This document shows positions 36,768 to 46,300 of a stretch of 64,000 nt of DNA, one piece after another. The notes beneath the pieces were generated by a model, which made no database searches, had not been told where the DNA came from, and was given only the letters and a program-made list of their open reading frames with translations. Numbering within the stretch: the first letter of the stretch is position 1; each line of letters opens with the position of its first letter. This DNA comes from CAIYZT01 sp947461435. Lineage in GTDB: Bacteria; Pseudomonadota; Alphaproteobacteria; Rhodobacterales; Rhodobacteraceae. The DNA lies in assembly GCA_965284435.1 (NCBI GenBank), contig OZ260083.1:2418001-2482000 (forward strand), given 5' to 3'. A program made the translations under genes and the position numbers.

Positions 36768-38615
36768 TCAAGCGACCTTTGGCGCGACAACCTCATCATC
36801 TTCGGCCAATTGGCGCTGCCACATGGCGGCATATTTGCCACCTTGGGCCACAAGATCGTCATGCGTGCCATGCTCGATCACCCGGCCCTCTTCCATGACA
36901 AGGATCTGGTCACTGTCCGCAATGGTCGACAAACGGTGGGCGATGGTGATCACGGTGCGCCCCTGCCCCATCTCTTTCAGCGAATCTTGAATGCTGCGCT
37001 CGGTCTGCGTATCCAGCGCCGAGGTCGCCTCGTCCAGAATCAAGATTGGCGGGTTCTTCAACAAGGTCCGCGCAATGCCCACACGTTGTTTTTCCCCGCC
37101 CGACAGTTTCAATCCCCGCTCGCCCACCCGCGTGTCATAGCCTTCGGGCAAGCTGACGATGAAATCATGGATCTTCGCCGCCCGGGCTGCTGCATGAACC
37201 TCGTCTTCGCTGGCATCGGGCCGTCCATAGGCGATGTTGTAGTGAACCGTGTCGTTGAACAGAACCGTATCCTGCGGAACCACCCCGATCACGCCGTGCA
37301 AGCTCGATTGCGTCACATCGCGAAGGTCTTGGCCATCAATGCGGATTGCGCCCCGTGTCACATCATAAAACCGGAACAAAAGCCGCCCAATGGTGGATTT
37401 ACCCGATCCCGATGTGCCCACCAACGCCAAGCGCTGCCCGGGCTTCACCACAAAGGAAATGCCTTTCAGAATTTCGCGGCTCGGCTCATAGGCAAACTCA
37501 ACGCCGTCAAATTCCACCTCGCCGCCGCGCACCGCCACCGGCTTTGCACCCGGCTTGTCCAGAACTTCCGCCGGATGGCCCAACAGCGCGAACATCTCGC
37601 CCATGTCCACCAAGGCCTGCCGAATTTCGCGGTACACCGTTCCCAGAAAGTTCAAGGGCAAGGTAATCTGGATCATATAGGCGTTGACCATCACAAAATC
37701 GCCAACGGTCAACACCCCCTGCTGAACCCCGCGTGCCGCCATGACCATGACAATCACCAACCCCGTCGTGATGATCGCCGATTGCCCCGCGTTCAGAAAC
37801 GACAGCGACTGCCCGGATTTCACCGACGCCGTCTCATACTGGCCCATCGCCCTGTCATACCGGTCCGCTTCCCGCGTCTCGGCGTTAAAGTATTTCACCG
37901 TTTCAAAATTCAGCAGACTGTCGATCGCCTTCTGGTTGGCATCGGTATCTTGATCGTTCATCTCGCGGCGCAGTTTAACCCGCCATTCCGTCACCCGGAA
38001 CGTGTAGGTCACATAGATCGCAATCGTCACCACCACGACGGCCATGTACTGCCAGCCAAACAGCAGGGCGAACAGCACCGAAACCATGGACAATTCCAAG
38101 ATCAACGGCCCGATGGAAAACAGCATGAATCGCAACAGAAAATCGACGCCCTTGACCCCCCGTTCGATGACCCGCGACAAGGCCCCGGTTTTGCGGGTGA
38201 TGTGATAGCGCATCGACAAAGCGTGGATATGCTCAAACGTTTCCAGCGCAAGGCGGCGCAAGGCCCGCTGGCCAACGCGCACAAAGATCACGTCGCGCAA
38301 TTCGCCAAACACAACCGATCCCAGCCGCGCCATGCCATAGGCCACCGTCAACCCCACCGCGCCCAGCATCAAAAAGGTGGCGGGATTCGTGGCATCCTTG
38401 GCCAGAACATCGACGGCCTGCTTGTACAAGAACGGCGTCGTCACCGAAACGATCTTGGACGCAACAAGCATCAGCAACGCACCCACAACCCGCCGCTTGA
38501 TCCACCCCTGACCCGTTGGCCAAAGATACGGCAGAACCCGCTTGATGGTTTGCCAACCGCTCGCGGTCGGATGGGCGGCATCGGCAGAGGTGGCAGTTTT
38601 GGTCACTCGGCGCAT
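36768..38615 (-). CDS. Atm1-type ABC transporter (half-size exporter)
   Basis: A transmembrane domain of six helices (residues about 40-340) is joined to an ATPase domain with Walker A GTSGSGKST near residue 400, signature LSGGEKQRVGIA and Walker B ILILDEATSALD. The TMD sequence (VLPYLWPTGQGWIKRRVVGA, YHITRKTGALSRVIERG) matches the mitochondrial Atm1/bacterial HMT group, which exports glutathione-linked compounds and, in one characterised bacterial member, metal-glutathione conjugates. It is divergent from an ArsR-type regulator, and a palindrome lies between the starts, suggesting metal control. Substrate not proven. Confidence 0.85.
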   Translation of the reverse strand: MRRVTKTATSADAAHPTASGWQTIKRVLPYLWPTGQGWIKRRVVGALLMLVASKIVSVTTPFLYKQAVDVLAKDATNPATFLMLGAVGLTVAYGMARLGSVVFGELRDVIFVRVGQRALRRLALETFEHIHALSMRYHITRKTGALSRVIERGVKGVDFLLRFMLFSIGPLILELSMVSVLFALLFGWQYMAVVVVTIAIYVTYTFRVTEWRVKLRREMNDQDTDANQKAIDSLLNFETVKYFNAETREADRYDRAMGQYETASVKSGQSLSFLNAGQSAIITTGLVIVMVMAARGVQQGVLTVGDFVMVNAYMIQITLPLNFLGTVYREIRQALVDMGEMFALLGHPAEVLDKPGAKPVAVRGGEVEFDGVEFAYEPSREILKGISFVVKPGQRLALVGTSGSGKSTIGRLLFRFYDVTRGAIRIDGQDLRDVTQSSLHGVIGVVPQDTVLFNDTVHYNIAYGRPDASEDEVHAAARAAKIHDFIVSLPEGYDTRVGERGLKLSGGEKQRVGIARTLLKNPPILILDEATSALDTQTERSIQDSLKEMGQGRTVITIAHRLSTIADSDQILVMEEGRVIEHGTHDDLVAQGGKYAAMWQRQLAEDDEVVAPKVA

Positions 38616-38675
38616 TACGGTGTCTTTCTATCCAAGCTTTGGTTGATCCCCAAACAGAGATCCGCTATTCTTCAT

Positions 38676-38699
38676 TTCAATAACTCATGAGTAATTGAA
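38676..38699. promoter_or_regulatory. ArsR-type operator candidate between Atm1-like exporter and arsR-like gene
   Basis: A 24-bp near-perfect palindrome has a perfect core ACTCATGAGT (38683-38692), single mismatched A on each side, and flanks TTCAAT and ATTGAA. It ends 2 bp before the arsR-like ATG at 38702, taking the place where a ribosome site would be. ArsR family regulators bind AT-rich inverted repeats in such positions. Bound repressor would block the arsR-like gene directly and could affect the divergent exporter, whose start is 61 bp away. Confidence 0.7.
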
Positions 38700-38701
38700 C
38701 C

Positions 38702-39046
38702 ATGGACCGGGATCAAGCCCTGACAGCCTTTTCCGCGCTGGCCCACCCTGACCGGTTGGACCTGATTAAACTGCTTGTCCGCCAAGGACCAGAGGGTCTG
38801 GCGGCCGGACAGATCGGGGCCGCCCTGGGCGGGCTGACCGCGTCACGGCTGTCCTTTCATTTGGCGGCTCTGGAAGGCGCGCGGCTGATCATGTCCCGTA
38901 AAGCGGCCCGAAATGTCATCTATACCGTCAAGGCAGAGGCCATGGGCGGGCTTTTGTCTTTCCTCATGCACGATTGCTGCGACCATGATCCGCGGATCAT
39001 GGCCTGCTGCACGGTTCAGGGCGCGGCGGGCACCGACAGAACCTGA
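38702..39046 (+). CDS. ArsR/SmtB-family transcriptional regulator with C-terminal cysteine pairs
   Basis: Winged-helix regulator of 114 residues. The HTH segment TASRLSFHLAALEGARLI lies at about residues 46-63. Instead of the classical metal site in helix 3 (CxC motif), it has two vicinal cysteine pairs at the C-terminus, C92-C93 and C102-C103, as in ArsR proteins whose arsenite site is C-terminal. The start has no Shine-Dalgarno because a palindrome abuts it; the transcript may be leaderless. Its 3' end overlaps the LysM gene end by 31 bp. The inducer may be arsenite or another thiophilic metal; this is inference. Confidence 0.85.
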   Translation: MDRDQALTAFSALAHPDRLDLIKLLVRQGPEGLAAGQIGAALGGLTASRLSFHLAALEGARLIMSRKAARNVIYTVKAEAMGGLLSFLMHDCCDHDPRIMACCTVQGAAGTDRT

Positions 39047-40422
39047 CCGGGATAAATCAGATCCGGATCGCGAATCTTGTCCTTGTTCGCCTCAAAGACC
39101 TGAACATACATCACGCCAGAGCCAAAGCTTTCTTCGGCAATCGCCCATAGGGTAAAGCCCGGTTGCACCGTCACGGTGATCGGACCGGCCGATGCGGCAG
39201 GCGCCGCCTCGGTCGCGGGGGCTTCGGCCGCAGGGGCCACGGCAACTTCGCTCGCAGCTTGGGTTTCCGGCACGCTCACCTCGGGGCTCGCCTCGGGTGC
39301 GGCGGGCGCGGCCGCGTCACCAACGGTCTGCGCGGGTACCTCTGGGGCCGTCTCTGCGGCTGCAACCTGGTCGCCCGCGGCTTCAGTTCCGGCGGGCGCG
39401 GCGTCTTCCCGCGCACCCTGCGGCACCGCTTCCGCCGCTGCCACGGTTTGCGCTGGATCGGGCGTCACGGCCATCGGATCCTGCACCTCGGTGGCGGCCA
39501 CTGCCACGGCCGGCTCGGCCGTTTGGGCGGCGGCGGCCAAAGCCTCCAAGGTCTCGCGCTTGAACGGCGTCTCAAGCCGCGAGGTGACATTGCCCGCAGC
39601 GTCCATCTGATCGATGCGCAGGGTGTACACGCCCGGTTCAATGGCGGATGTGGTCAAGGACCATGCCCCATCGGCCCCGACAGCGGTTGTCGCCACCTCT
39701 GAATTGTCCAGATAAAGGTGCAAAGACGATCCCGCCGTGCCGCGGCCGCCCAACTGAACCGCACCTTCTGCGGTATAGGAAATGACATCAAGACTGACTT
39801 GCGCTGCCAAATCGGCGGGCACGGGTTCTGCCGGTTGCAGCACCTGTGCGCCCTCTTCGGTCACCTTGATCGTGGCAGGTGCCACCGCTTCCGCTTCGGG
39901 TTGCGCCGCCGGCTCGGCCGCAGCCACCTGTGTCGGTTCGGGCGCCGGTTCGGGCGCCGCGAAGGGGGCGATCGCCACGCCCTCGGCGCCTGCAAGCACC
40001 GTTCCATCGGCCAAGGTTGCCGTCAGGGTCAGAAAACGCGGCGCCTCTGCGGGCGGCAGCGTAAAGACGGCCGCGAACTGCCCCGCCCCATCCGCCGCCA
40101 CAGCCGCGATTTGCGCCCCATCCAACAAGATCGAAACCTGCGCTGCAGCTTCGGTGCGGCCGGCAAGCGTGGTCATGCCATCGGGCGCAACGCGCAGCAC
40201 ATCAATGGTGGGCAATGCCCGTTCAGGCTCCGCTTGCGCAGGTGCCGCAGGCTCTTGCACCGCTGCAGTGGCGTCTGCCGCCTGCGTGCCTTGCTCGGCT
40301 TGGGAAACGGGCGTCTTGTCCGGTCCGCCCCACAGCGTCCAGCCTGCAATCGCCACCACAGCAACCACAACCGCAGCAACAGCGCCCTTTGCCGAGCTGC
40401 TCATCTCCGTCCAAACCGTCAT
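39016..40422 (-). CDS. LysM-domain protein with single N-terminal membrane anchor
   Basis: Protein of about 468 residues. One N-terminal transmembrane helix (AVAAVVVAVVAIAGWTLWG), a long alanine/proline/glutamate-rich stretch, two Ig-like segments (SILLDGAQIAAVAADGAGQF and SLHLYLDNSEVATTAVGADG) and a C-terminal LysM domain (TVQPGFTLWAIAEESFGSG...YVQVFEANKDKIRDPDLIYPGQVL) that binds peptidoglycan. Several ATGs are possible (40452-40422 region); the one at 40422 directly precedes the anchor. Probably tethers something to the wall; its role is unknown. Confidence 0.8.
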   Translation of the reverse strand: MTVWTEMSSSAKGAVAAVVVAVVAIAGWTLWGGPDKTPVSQAEQGTQAADATAAVQEPAAPAQAEPERALPTIDVLRVAPDGMTTLAGRTEAAAQVSILLDGAQIAAVAADGAGQFAAVFTLPPAEAPRFLTLTATLADGTVLAGAEGVAIAPFAAPEPAPEPTQVAAAEPAAQPEAEAVAPATIKVTEEGAQVLQPAEPVPADLAAQVSLDVISYTAEGAVQLGGRGTAGSSLHLYLDNSEVATTAVGADGAWSLTTSAIEPGVYTLRIDQMDAAGNVTSRLETPFKRETLEALAAAAQTAEPAVAVAATEVQDPMAVTPDPAQTVAAAEAVPQGAREDAAPAGTEAAGDQVAAAETAPEVPAQTVGDAAAPAAPEASPEVSVPETQAASEVAVAPAAEAPATEAAPAASAGPITVTVQPGFTLWAIAEESFGSGVMYVQVFEANKDKIRDPDLIYPGQVLSVPAAP

Positions 40423-40534
40423 ATCCGTCCCCATTCTTCGCGCGGTCATTTTTTCGGACACGACCGTCACTTTCCCTTTACAGGAAACCCCGATATCAAG
40501 GCCGAAAGCAACATATTTCCGGGAAAACTCACAC

Positions 40535-41089
40535 ATGACTGTTCAGGCGTCGATCTGTGTCTTTTGTGGGTCACGCTCTGGTGCCCTTCCCGCCTATGCG
40601 CAGGCCGCACAGGACACCGGCCAAATGCTCGCGCGGCGCAACTGGCGGCTGGTCTACGGCGCGGGCGATGTCGGCTTGATGGGCGAGGTGGCCCGTTCCG
40701 CCCAATCCGCAGGGGCCCAAACCTTTGGGGTGATCCCGACCCACCTGATCCGTCAGGAAGTCGGCAAGACAGACTTGACCCGCTTTGTCATCACCGAAGA
40801 CATGCACGAACGCAAAAAGGTCATGTTCATGAATTGCGATGCGATCGTGGTTCTTCCGGGCGGGGCCGGCTCGCTGGATGAATTTTTCGAAGTTCTGACT
40901 TGGGCGCAAATTGGTCTTCACCGCAAACCGATCTTCGTGCTCAACACCGCCTCGTATTGGCAACCCCTGTTGGCCTTGATGGATCATATCGTCGCTCAGG
41001 GCTTTGCCGATCGCAGCCTGCTGTCTTATTTCACCGTGGCACAGGATGTCCCTGCCTTGGAAAGCGCGCTGGCCGCCTGCCTGTCCTGA
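40535..41089 (+). CDS. LOG family nucleoside monophosphate phosphoribohydrolase
   Basis: Rossmann-like enzyme of 184 residues. The nucleotide motif is PGGAGSLDEFFEVLTW, a slight variant of the canonical PGGxGTxxE, and MHERKKVMF carries the conserved Arg/Lys. Family members release free cytokinin bases or act on AMP-like nucleotides; the bacterial physiological substrate is uncertain. Its end overlaps the rarD end by 64 bp on the opposite strand. Confidence 0.88.
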   Translation: MTVQASICVFCGSRSGALPAYAQAAQDTGQMLARRNWRLVYGAGDVGLMGEVARSAQSAGAQTFGVIPTHLIRQEVGKTDLTRFVITEDMHERKKVMFMNCDAIVVLPGGAGSLDEFFEVLTWAQIGLHRKPIFVLNTASYWQPLLALMDHIVAQGFADRSLLSYFTVAQDVPALESALAACLS

Positions 41090-41946
41090 CGCCAGCTTTC
41101 AGCCGAATACAGCGCCAGCGCCGCCCAGATCAGCCCCAGCGCCATCCCGTGCCACAGCGTGAATCGGTCACCCATGATCAGCGCGGCGCAGGCCACCTGC
41201 AACGTCGGGTTCAGATATTGCGCAAGGCCAAGGGTTGACAGCCGGATGGTCTGGGCCCCCGCACTGAACAAGATCAGCGGCCCCGCCGTGATGATGCCCG
41301 TCAAAGGCAACATCCAACTCGCCTCGATCTCGCGGCCAAAACTGCCCAAACCCTGCCCCAGATGCAAATAGATCAAATAGGCCAGCGAAAACGGCACCAG
41401 CAACAAGACTTCCAGCGTGACTGAGGCCGTGGCATCCGTCACCATGCCCTTCTTGGTCCGGCTATAAGCGGCAAAGCTGGCCGCCAGCGACAGGGCAATC
41501 CACGGTGCCACGCCCAGACCCCAAGTCAACAAACCCGTCGCCGCCGCCGTCAAGGCAATCGCAGCGCCTTGCAAACGGCTCATCGTCTCGCCCAAGGTCA
41601 GAACACCCAGAACAACGGCCATCAGCGGAAAAATGTAATATCCAAGGCCGGCCTCAACCGCGTGTCCGTTTTGAATCGCCCAAATGAACACCCCCCAGTT
41701 GAAGGAAATCAACACGGCCGTCAGAACAATCCTTGGCAATTCTTTGCCCGTGAAGGCGCGCCCCAAAAGGGCGATCTTGCCCTGCGCCAGCATCAACAGC
41801 CCAAAGGTGACCGCCGACCACAAGGTGCGATGCGCCAACATCTCGGCCGCCGGAACGCGGGACAAATACCGATAATACATCGGCGCCACACCCCAGATCA
41901 CGCAAGCAAACAGCACGCCAAACACGGCTTTACGAGAGGCAGTCAT
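41026..41946 (-). CDS. rarD: EamA-family transporter RarD
   Basis: Ten-helix DMT transporter (306 residues). The N-terminal CVIWGVAPMYYRYLSRVPAAEMLAHR and the internal SFNWGVFIWAIQNGHAVEAGLGYYIFPL segment are characteristic of RarD; substrates are not known. The ATG at 41946 has AAGGGG upstream. Its 3' end overlaps the LOG gene end. Confidence 0.87.
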   Translation of the reverse strand: MTASRKAVFGVLFACVIWGVAPMYYRYLSRVPAAEMLAHRTLWSAVTFGLLMLAQGKIALLGRAFTGKELPRIVLTAVLISFNWGVFIWAIQNGHAVEAGLGYYIFPLMAVVLGVLTLGETMSRLQGAAIALTAAATGLLTWGLGVAPWIALSLAASFAAYSRTKKGMVTDATASVTLEVLLLVPFSLAYLIYLHLGQGLGSFGREIEASWMLPLTGIITAGPLILFSAGAQTIRLSTLGLAQYLNPTLQVACAALIMGDRFTLWHGMALGLIWAALALYSAESWRQDRQAASALSKAGTSCATVK

Positions 41947-41967
41947 GGCCGTCGTCCCCTTGGAACA

Positions 41968-42004
41968 CGAAGAAAAGGGCCTGCAGGGCGATCCCCGCAG
42001 GCCC
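41968..42004 (-). terminator. Rho-independent terminator of the superoxide dismutase gene
   Basis: GGGCCTGC at 41977-41984 pairs with GCAGGCCC at 41997-42004; on the minus strand it is followed by TTTTCTTC. It lies just after the sod stop and before the rarD start, so the two are likely to be separate transcripts. Confidence 0.8.
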
Positions 42005-42027
42005 ATAATGCGATGCCGAAGACCAGA

Positions 42028-42630
42028 TTACAGCTTGGCGGCAACCGCTTCCCAATTGACCAGTTTCTCAAGGAAATTGGTCAGATAGGCCGGGCGCTTG
42101 TTGCGAAAATCGATGTAATAGGAATGCTCCCATACATCACAGCCCAAAAGCGCGGTCTGACCAAAGCACAAGGGGTTTACCCCGTTCTCGGTCTTCGTCA
42201 CTTTCAAGGCGCCGCTTGCATCCTTCACCAACCAGGCCCAACCTGACCCGAACTGGCCAGCGCCGGCCGCCGCGAAATCTTCCTTGAATTTGGCGACGGA
42301 TCCAAAGGACTCCGTCAGCGCCGTTTCCAACGCGCCCGGCATTTTCTTGTCCGCGCCCGGCCCCATGATCTCCCAAAACAGGGCATGGTTCCAATGCTGC
42401 GAGGCATTGTTGAAAATCCCGTTCTGCGCCACCGAGGTGGCGTTATAGGTGCCCTTTACGATGTCTTCGACCGATTTGGTTTCCCATTCGGTCCCGGCAA
42501 TCAGCTTGTTGCCATTGTCGACATAGGCCTTGTGGTGCAGGTCGTGGTGGTATTCCAGCGTCTCTTTCGACATGCCCAGCGATGCCAAAGCATCATGGGC
42601 ATAGGGAAGATCGGGAAGGGTAAAAGCCAT
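42028..42630 (-). CDS. sodB: Fe/Mn superoxide dismutase
   Basis: Converts superoxide to hydrogen peroxide and oxygen. The metal ligands are in the YHHDLHHKAYV region, HWNHALFW, and DVWEHSYYIDFRNKR; the first is the usual His26-like residue, later ones are His/Asp/His. The QHWNHALFW and GQFGSGWAWL segments favour an iron enzyme, but metal use can only be tested. Start at 42630 after AGGAGA. Length 200. Confidence 0.93.
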   Translation of the reverse strand: MAFTLPDLPYAHDALASLGMSKETLEYHHDLHHKAYVDNGNKLIAGTEWETKSVEDIVKGTYNATSVAQNGIFNNASQHWNHALFWEIMGPGADKKMPGALETALTESFGSVAKFKEDFAAAGAGQFGSGWAWLVKDASGALKVTKTENGVNPLCFGQTALLGCDVWEHSYYIDFRNKRPAYLTNFLEKLVNWEAVAAKL

Positions 42631-42752
42631 GGCATCTCTCCTGATTTCAACGAATTTTGTCCTTGGCGCCAATAAGGGATGCAGGCGCCAGAAGGTCAAG
42701 GGCTGGCAGGTCATTCCGGGCAGATTGCCCCGCAAATTCTGCGTAGTCCCGC

Positions 42753-43304
42753 CTATGCCAGTTCAGTGCCGGGCTTGGCAGAATGGCTCAGCAAGCCCAT
42801 CATATACCCCGCCACCGACCTAAAGCAGACCACGCGAAACCCGGTGTCCACCGCCCAAACCGCCGCCGCAACCTGCGCCGCGCGCGTGCGCCGCAACTCA
42901 CCGGGCGCCAGGGCCGCGAAATCGACCGGCATCAATTTGCGCAGCACCTGATCGGCCTTCGGGCCGGACACATCAAACACCGCGCGCGCATCCGATACAA
43001 CAGCCGCCAGATGATGATCAGACCCCATCGCATCAGCAATCGCTGCCATGGCGGCGGCCGTGCCGTCATAGGGCAGGATCAGAATGTATTCATCCGGGCT
43101 CATCCAGCCGGCGGCCTTCTCGCCCTTCAGGACGATCCGCCGCGGCGCGGGCACGGGCGTGCCCACAGCGGCCTTGATCGCCTTGGCAAGACCTTTGACG
43201 TCGGATTTGGCCCGCAAGGAAATCATGCCCAACGGGCCCCTTTCGTGCACAGCGGCAAAGCCCTCAAACTTGGCATCGCCCAAAGCAGAGACTGGATCAG
43301 ACAT
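42753..43304 (-). CDS. soxG: Sarcosine oxidase subunit gamma
   Basis: Smallest-but-one subunit of heterotetrameric sarcosine oxidase, with a GcvT-like fold remnant; it binds no cofactor. Sequence ISLRAKSDVKGLAKAIK and SPDEYILILPYDG fit the family. The ATG at 43304 has AAGGGGAG upstream and overlaps the soxA stop by 8 bp, so it is the last gene of soxBDAG. Confidence 0.9.
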   Translation of the reverse strand: MSDPVSALGDAKFEGFAAVHERGPLGMISLRAKSDVKGLAKAIKAAVGTPVPAPRRIVLKGEKAAGWMSPDEYILILPYDGTAAAMAAIADAMGSDHHLAAVVSDARAVFDVSGPKADQVLRKLMPVDFAALAPGELRRTRAAQVAAAVWAVDTGFRVVCFRSVAGYMMGLLSHSAKPGTELA

Positions 43305-46300
43305 TCTGCTTCTCCCCTTCCTTGTCATAGAACACCGGATCAACCACCTTGGCCGCCACCGTACCGCCCGCAATGGTGTTGAACTCTACCACATCCCCCA
43401 GACGGTCCAATCCGCCCGTGATCAGGCCCATGGCAATGCCCTTGCTCAGCGTTGGCGAAAAATAGGTCGATGTGACACGGCCTTGGGTATTGCGCTGACC
43501 ATTGCCGTTCACGCCCGGCGCAATGATATAAGCGCCGTCGGGAATAACCGATCCATCCAGCGTTTCAAACCCGGCCAGCTTGAAGCGGTCGGCGCGGGCA
43601 AGATACACCCGCTCTTGCCCCCTCTTGCCAAGATAGTCGGCCTTCTTCTTGGAAATCGCCCACCCCAGATTCAGATCCTGCGGAATGACCGTGCCGTCCG
43701 TTTCATCTCCCATCATGATAAAGCCCTTTTCGGCCCGCATCACATGCATCGCTTCGGTCCCATAGGGCATCACGCCCAGATCCGCCCCCGCGGCAACCAG
43801 CTTTTCCCACAGCGCAAGGCCATGGCTCGCCGGAACCGCGATTTCATAGGACAATTCGCCAGAAAAGCTGATCCGGTACACCCGAACCGGCAAACCGGCC
43901 AAGGTGCCCTCGGCAAATCCCATAAAGGGAAGCGCATCTTTTGACACATCCATCCCGCCCAGTGCCTCCAGCAAGGCCCGCGCTTTGGGGCCCGCCACCG
44001 CAATCTGGGCGTATTGCTCGGTCACATTGGCGGTATAAACCTGCCAATCCCACCATTCGCACTGCAACCAATCTTCCATCCAGCCGTGAATCCGCTCGGC
44101 CCCGCCTGTCGTGGTGTGGCACAGCCACGTATCCTCGGACAAGCGGACAACCACACCATCATCCGACAAGAACCCCTGCTCGTTGCACATCAGACCATAG
44201 CGGCACTTGCCCACCGGCAACGTCGACATGACATTGGTGTAAAGCATGTCAAGAAAGCGACCCGCGTCAGGCCCCTTGACGATGATCTTGCCCAAGGTTG
44301 AAGCGTCCAGCAGTCCCACGTTGGCCCGCGTGTTCAAGATCTCGCGGTGCACGGCCTCACTGTGGCTCTCGCCCCCCCGCGCATAGCAATAGGCGCGGCG
44401 CCACAGGCCAACGGGTTCAAGATACGCCCCAGCCGCCTCATGCCAGCCATGCATGGGGGTGCGCCGCAATGGCTGAAAGATCTCGCCGCGCGACTCGCCG
44501 GCCAAAGCGCCCAGCGGAACCGGCGTATAGGGCGGGCGAAAGGTGGTCGTGCCCACATTCGGAATCTTGTCGTTCAACGCTTGGGCCAGAACGGCCAATC
44601 CGTTGATATTGGACAGCTTGCCTTGATCTGTCGCCATCCCCAGTGTGGTATAGCGCTTGGTATGCTCGACACTGGCATATCCTTCGCGGGCGGCCAGTTG
44701 GACGTCGGAAACCTTCACATCATTCTGGAAATCCAGCCACATTTTCATGCGCAGCTTTGGCCCGGCGCCCTGCGGCATCACCCAAACCGGCTCCATAGCG
44801 GCCTCTGGCGTCGGCGCCGCGCTGGCCGCAACGGCAGTCGATGTCCGCCCCGCGGCCTGAACCACGATACCCGCAACCCGGGCGGCATCGGCCATCGCCA
44901 GATCGCCCTGCAAGGCGCCATTTGCGGCCCCTGCTGCAAAAACCATCGCCGCACCGTCCTGATTGGTGGGCGCACGCTCTGCATCGGGGCGGAAATGGGC
45001 CTGGGTCTCGTCCCAGATCAATTTGCCGCCGCAATGGCTGAACAGATGCACAACCGGCGACCAACCACCCGACATGGCCACAGCATCGCAGACCACCTCT
45101 TCCAGAACAGCCCCTTCACCGGCTTGAAGGCCAATGCAGACACCCGTCACCCGCTTGCCGCCCTTGACCTTCACAATCGCCCGCCCGGCGGTGATGCGAA
45201 TACCCAAGGCCCGGGCCCGGGCCGGCAATTCGCCTGTCACCTCGGCCCGCGCATCCACGATCAGCGGCACCTCAAGCCCGACAGAGCGCAGCGCGATCGC
45301 GGTGCGGTACCCGTCGTCATTATTGGTGACAACCACCGTGCGGTCCCCCGGTGACACGCCATGGTTCACGACATAGTCACGCACCGCCGAGGCCAGCATA
45401 ACCCCCGGAATGTCATTGCCCGCAAAGGCAAGCGGGCGCTCCAGCGCCCCCGTGGCCGAAATGATCCGCCCCGCCCGGATCCGCCAAAGCCGGTGCTTTG
45501 GCCGCCCGTCGCCGGGCGTGTGATCGGCCACCTTTTCATCGGCCAGCACATAGCCATGGTCATAAGACCCCGCAACCATGCAGCGCGCCCGCAAGGTTAC
45601 GTTGTCCATCTGACCCAACACCGCAATCGTGTCGCTAATCCAATCGGCCGCAGGAACGCCGCCAATCACATCACCGTCCACCGGCGCGCGCCCGCCCCAA
45701 TGGGCATTTTGTTCCAGCACGATCACCCGCGCCCCGCTGGACGCCGCGATCAGGGCTGCCTGCAACCCGGCCACGCCGCCGCCGGCAATCAAGATGTCGC
45801 AAAAGGCATAGGCATGCTCATAGCTGTCGGCATCGCCCTCTTTCGGCGCTTTGCCCAAACCGGCGGACTGCCGGATGAAGGGTTCAAAGACATGTTTCCA
45901 CGCCGCCCGTGGATGAATGAAGGTCTTGTAGTAAAATCCCGCAGGCAAGAACCGCGCAATGGCGTTGTTGATCACGCCCACGTCGAATTCCAGACTGGGC
46001 CAGTGGTTCTGGCTGCTCGCGCTCAGCCCGTCAAAGACTTCCGTCGTCGTGGCACGGGCATTGGGTTCCAGCCGCGCCCCCGTGCCCAGATTGACCAGGG
46101 CATTGGGCTCTTCCGCGCCGCTGGCCACCAGACCACGCGGACGGTGATATTTGAACGATCGGCCCACCAGCATCTGATCATTGGCCATCAGTGCCGAGGC
46201 AAGCGTATCGCCGACATATCCTTGCAGTCTGCGGCCATTGAACGTGAACTCGACGGCGGCGCTGCGATCAATCAGACGCCCCCCCTTGGCAAGACGCGTG

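Noticed and set aside
36810..38690. 626-codon plus-strand open frame opposite the Atm1-like exporter
   Set aside because: Antisense shadow of a gene with all ABC motifs; the translation is His/Arg/Gln-rich without domains.
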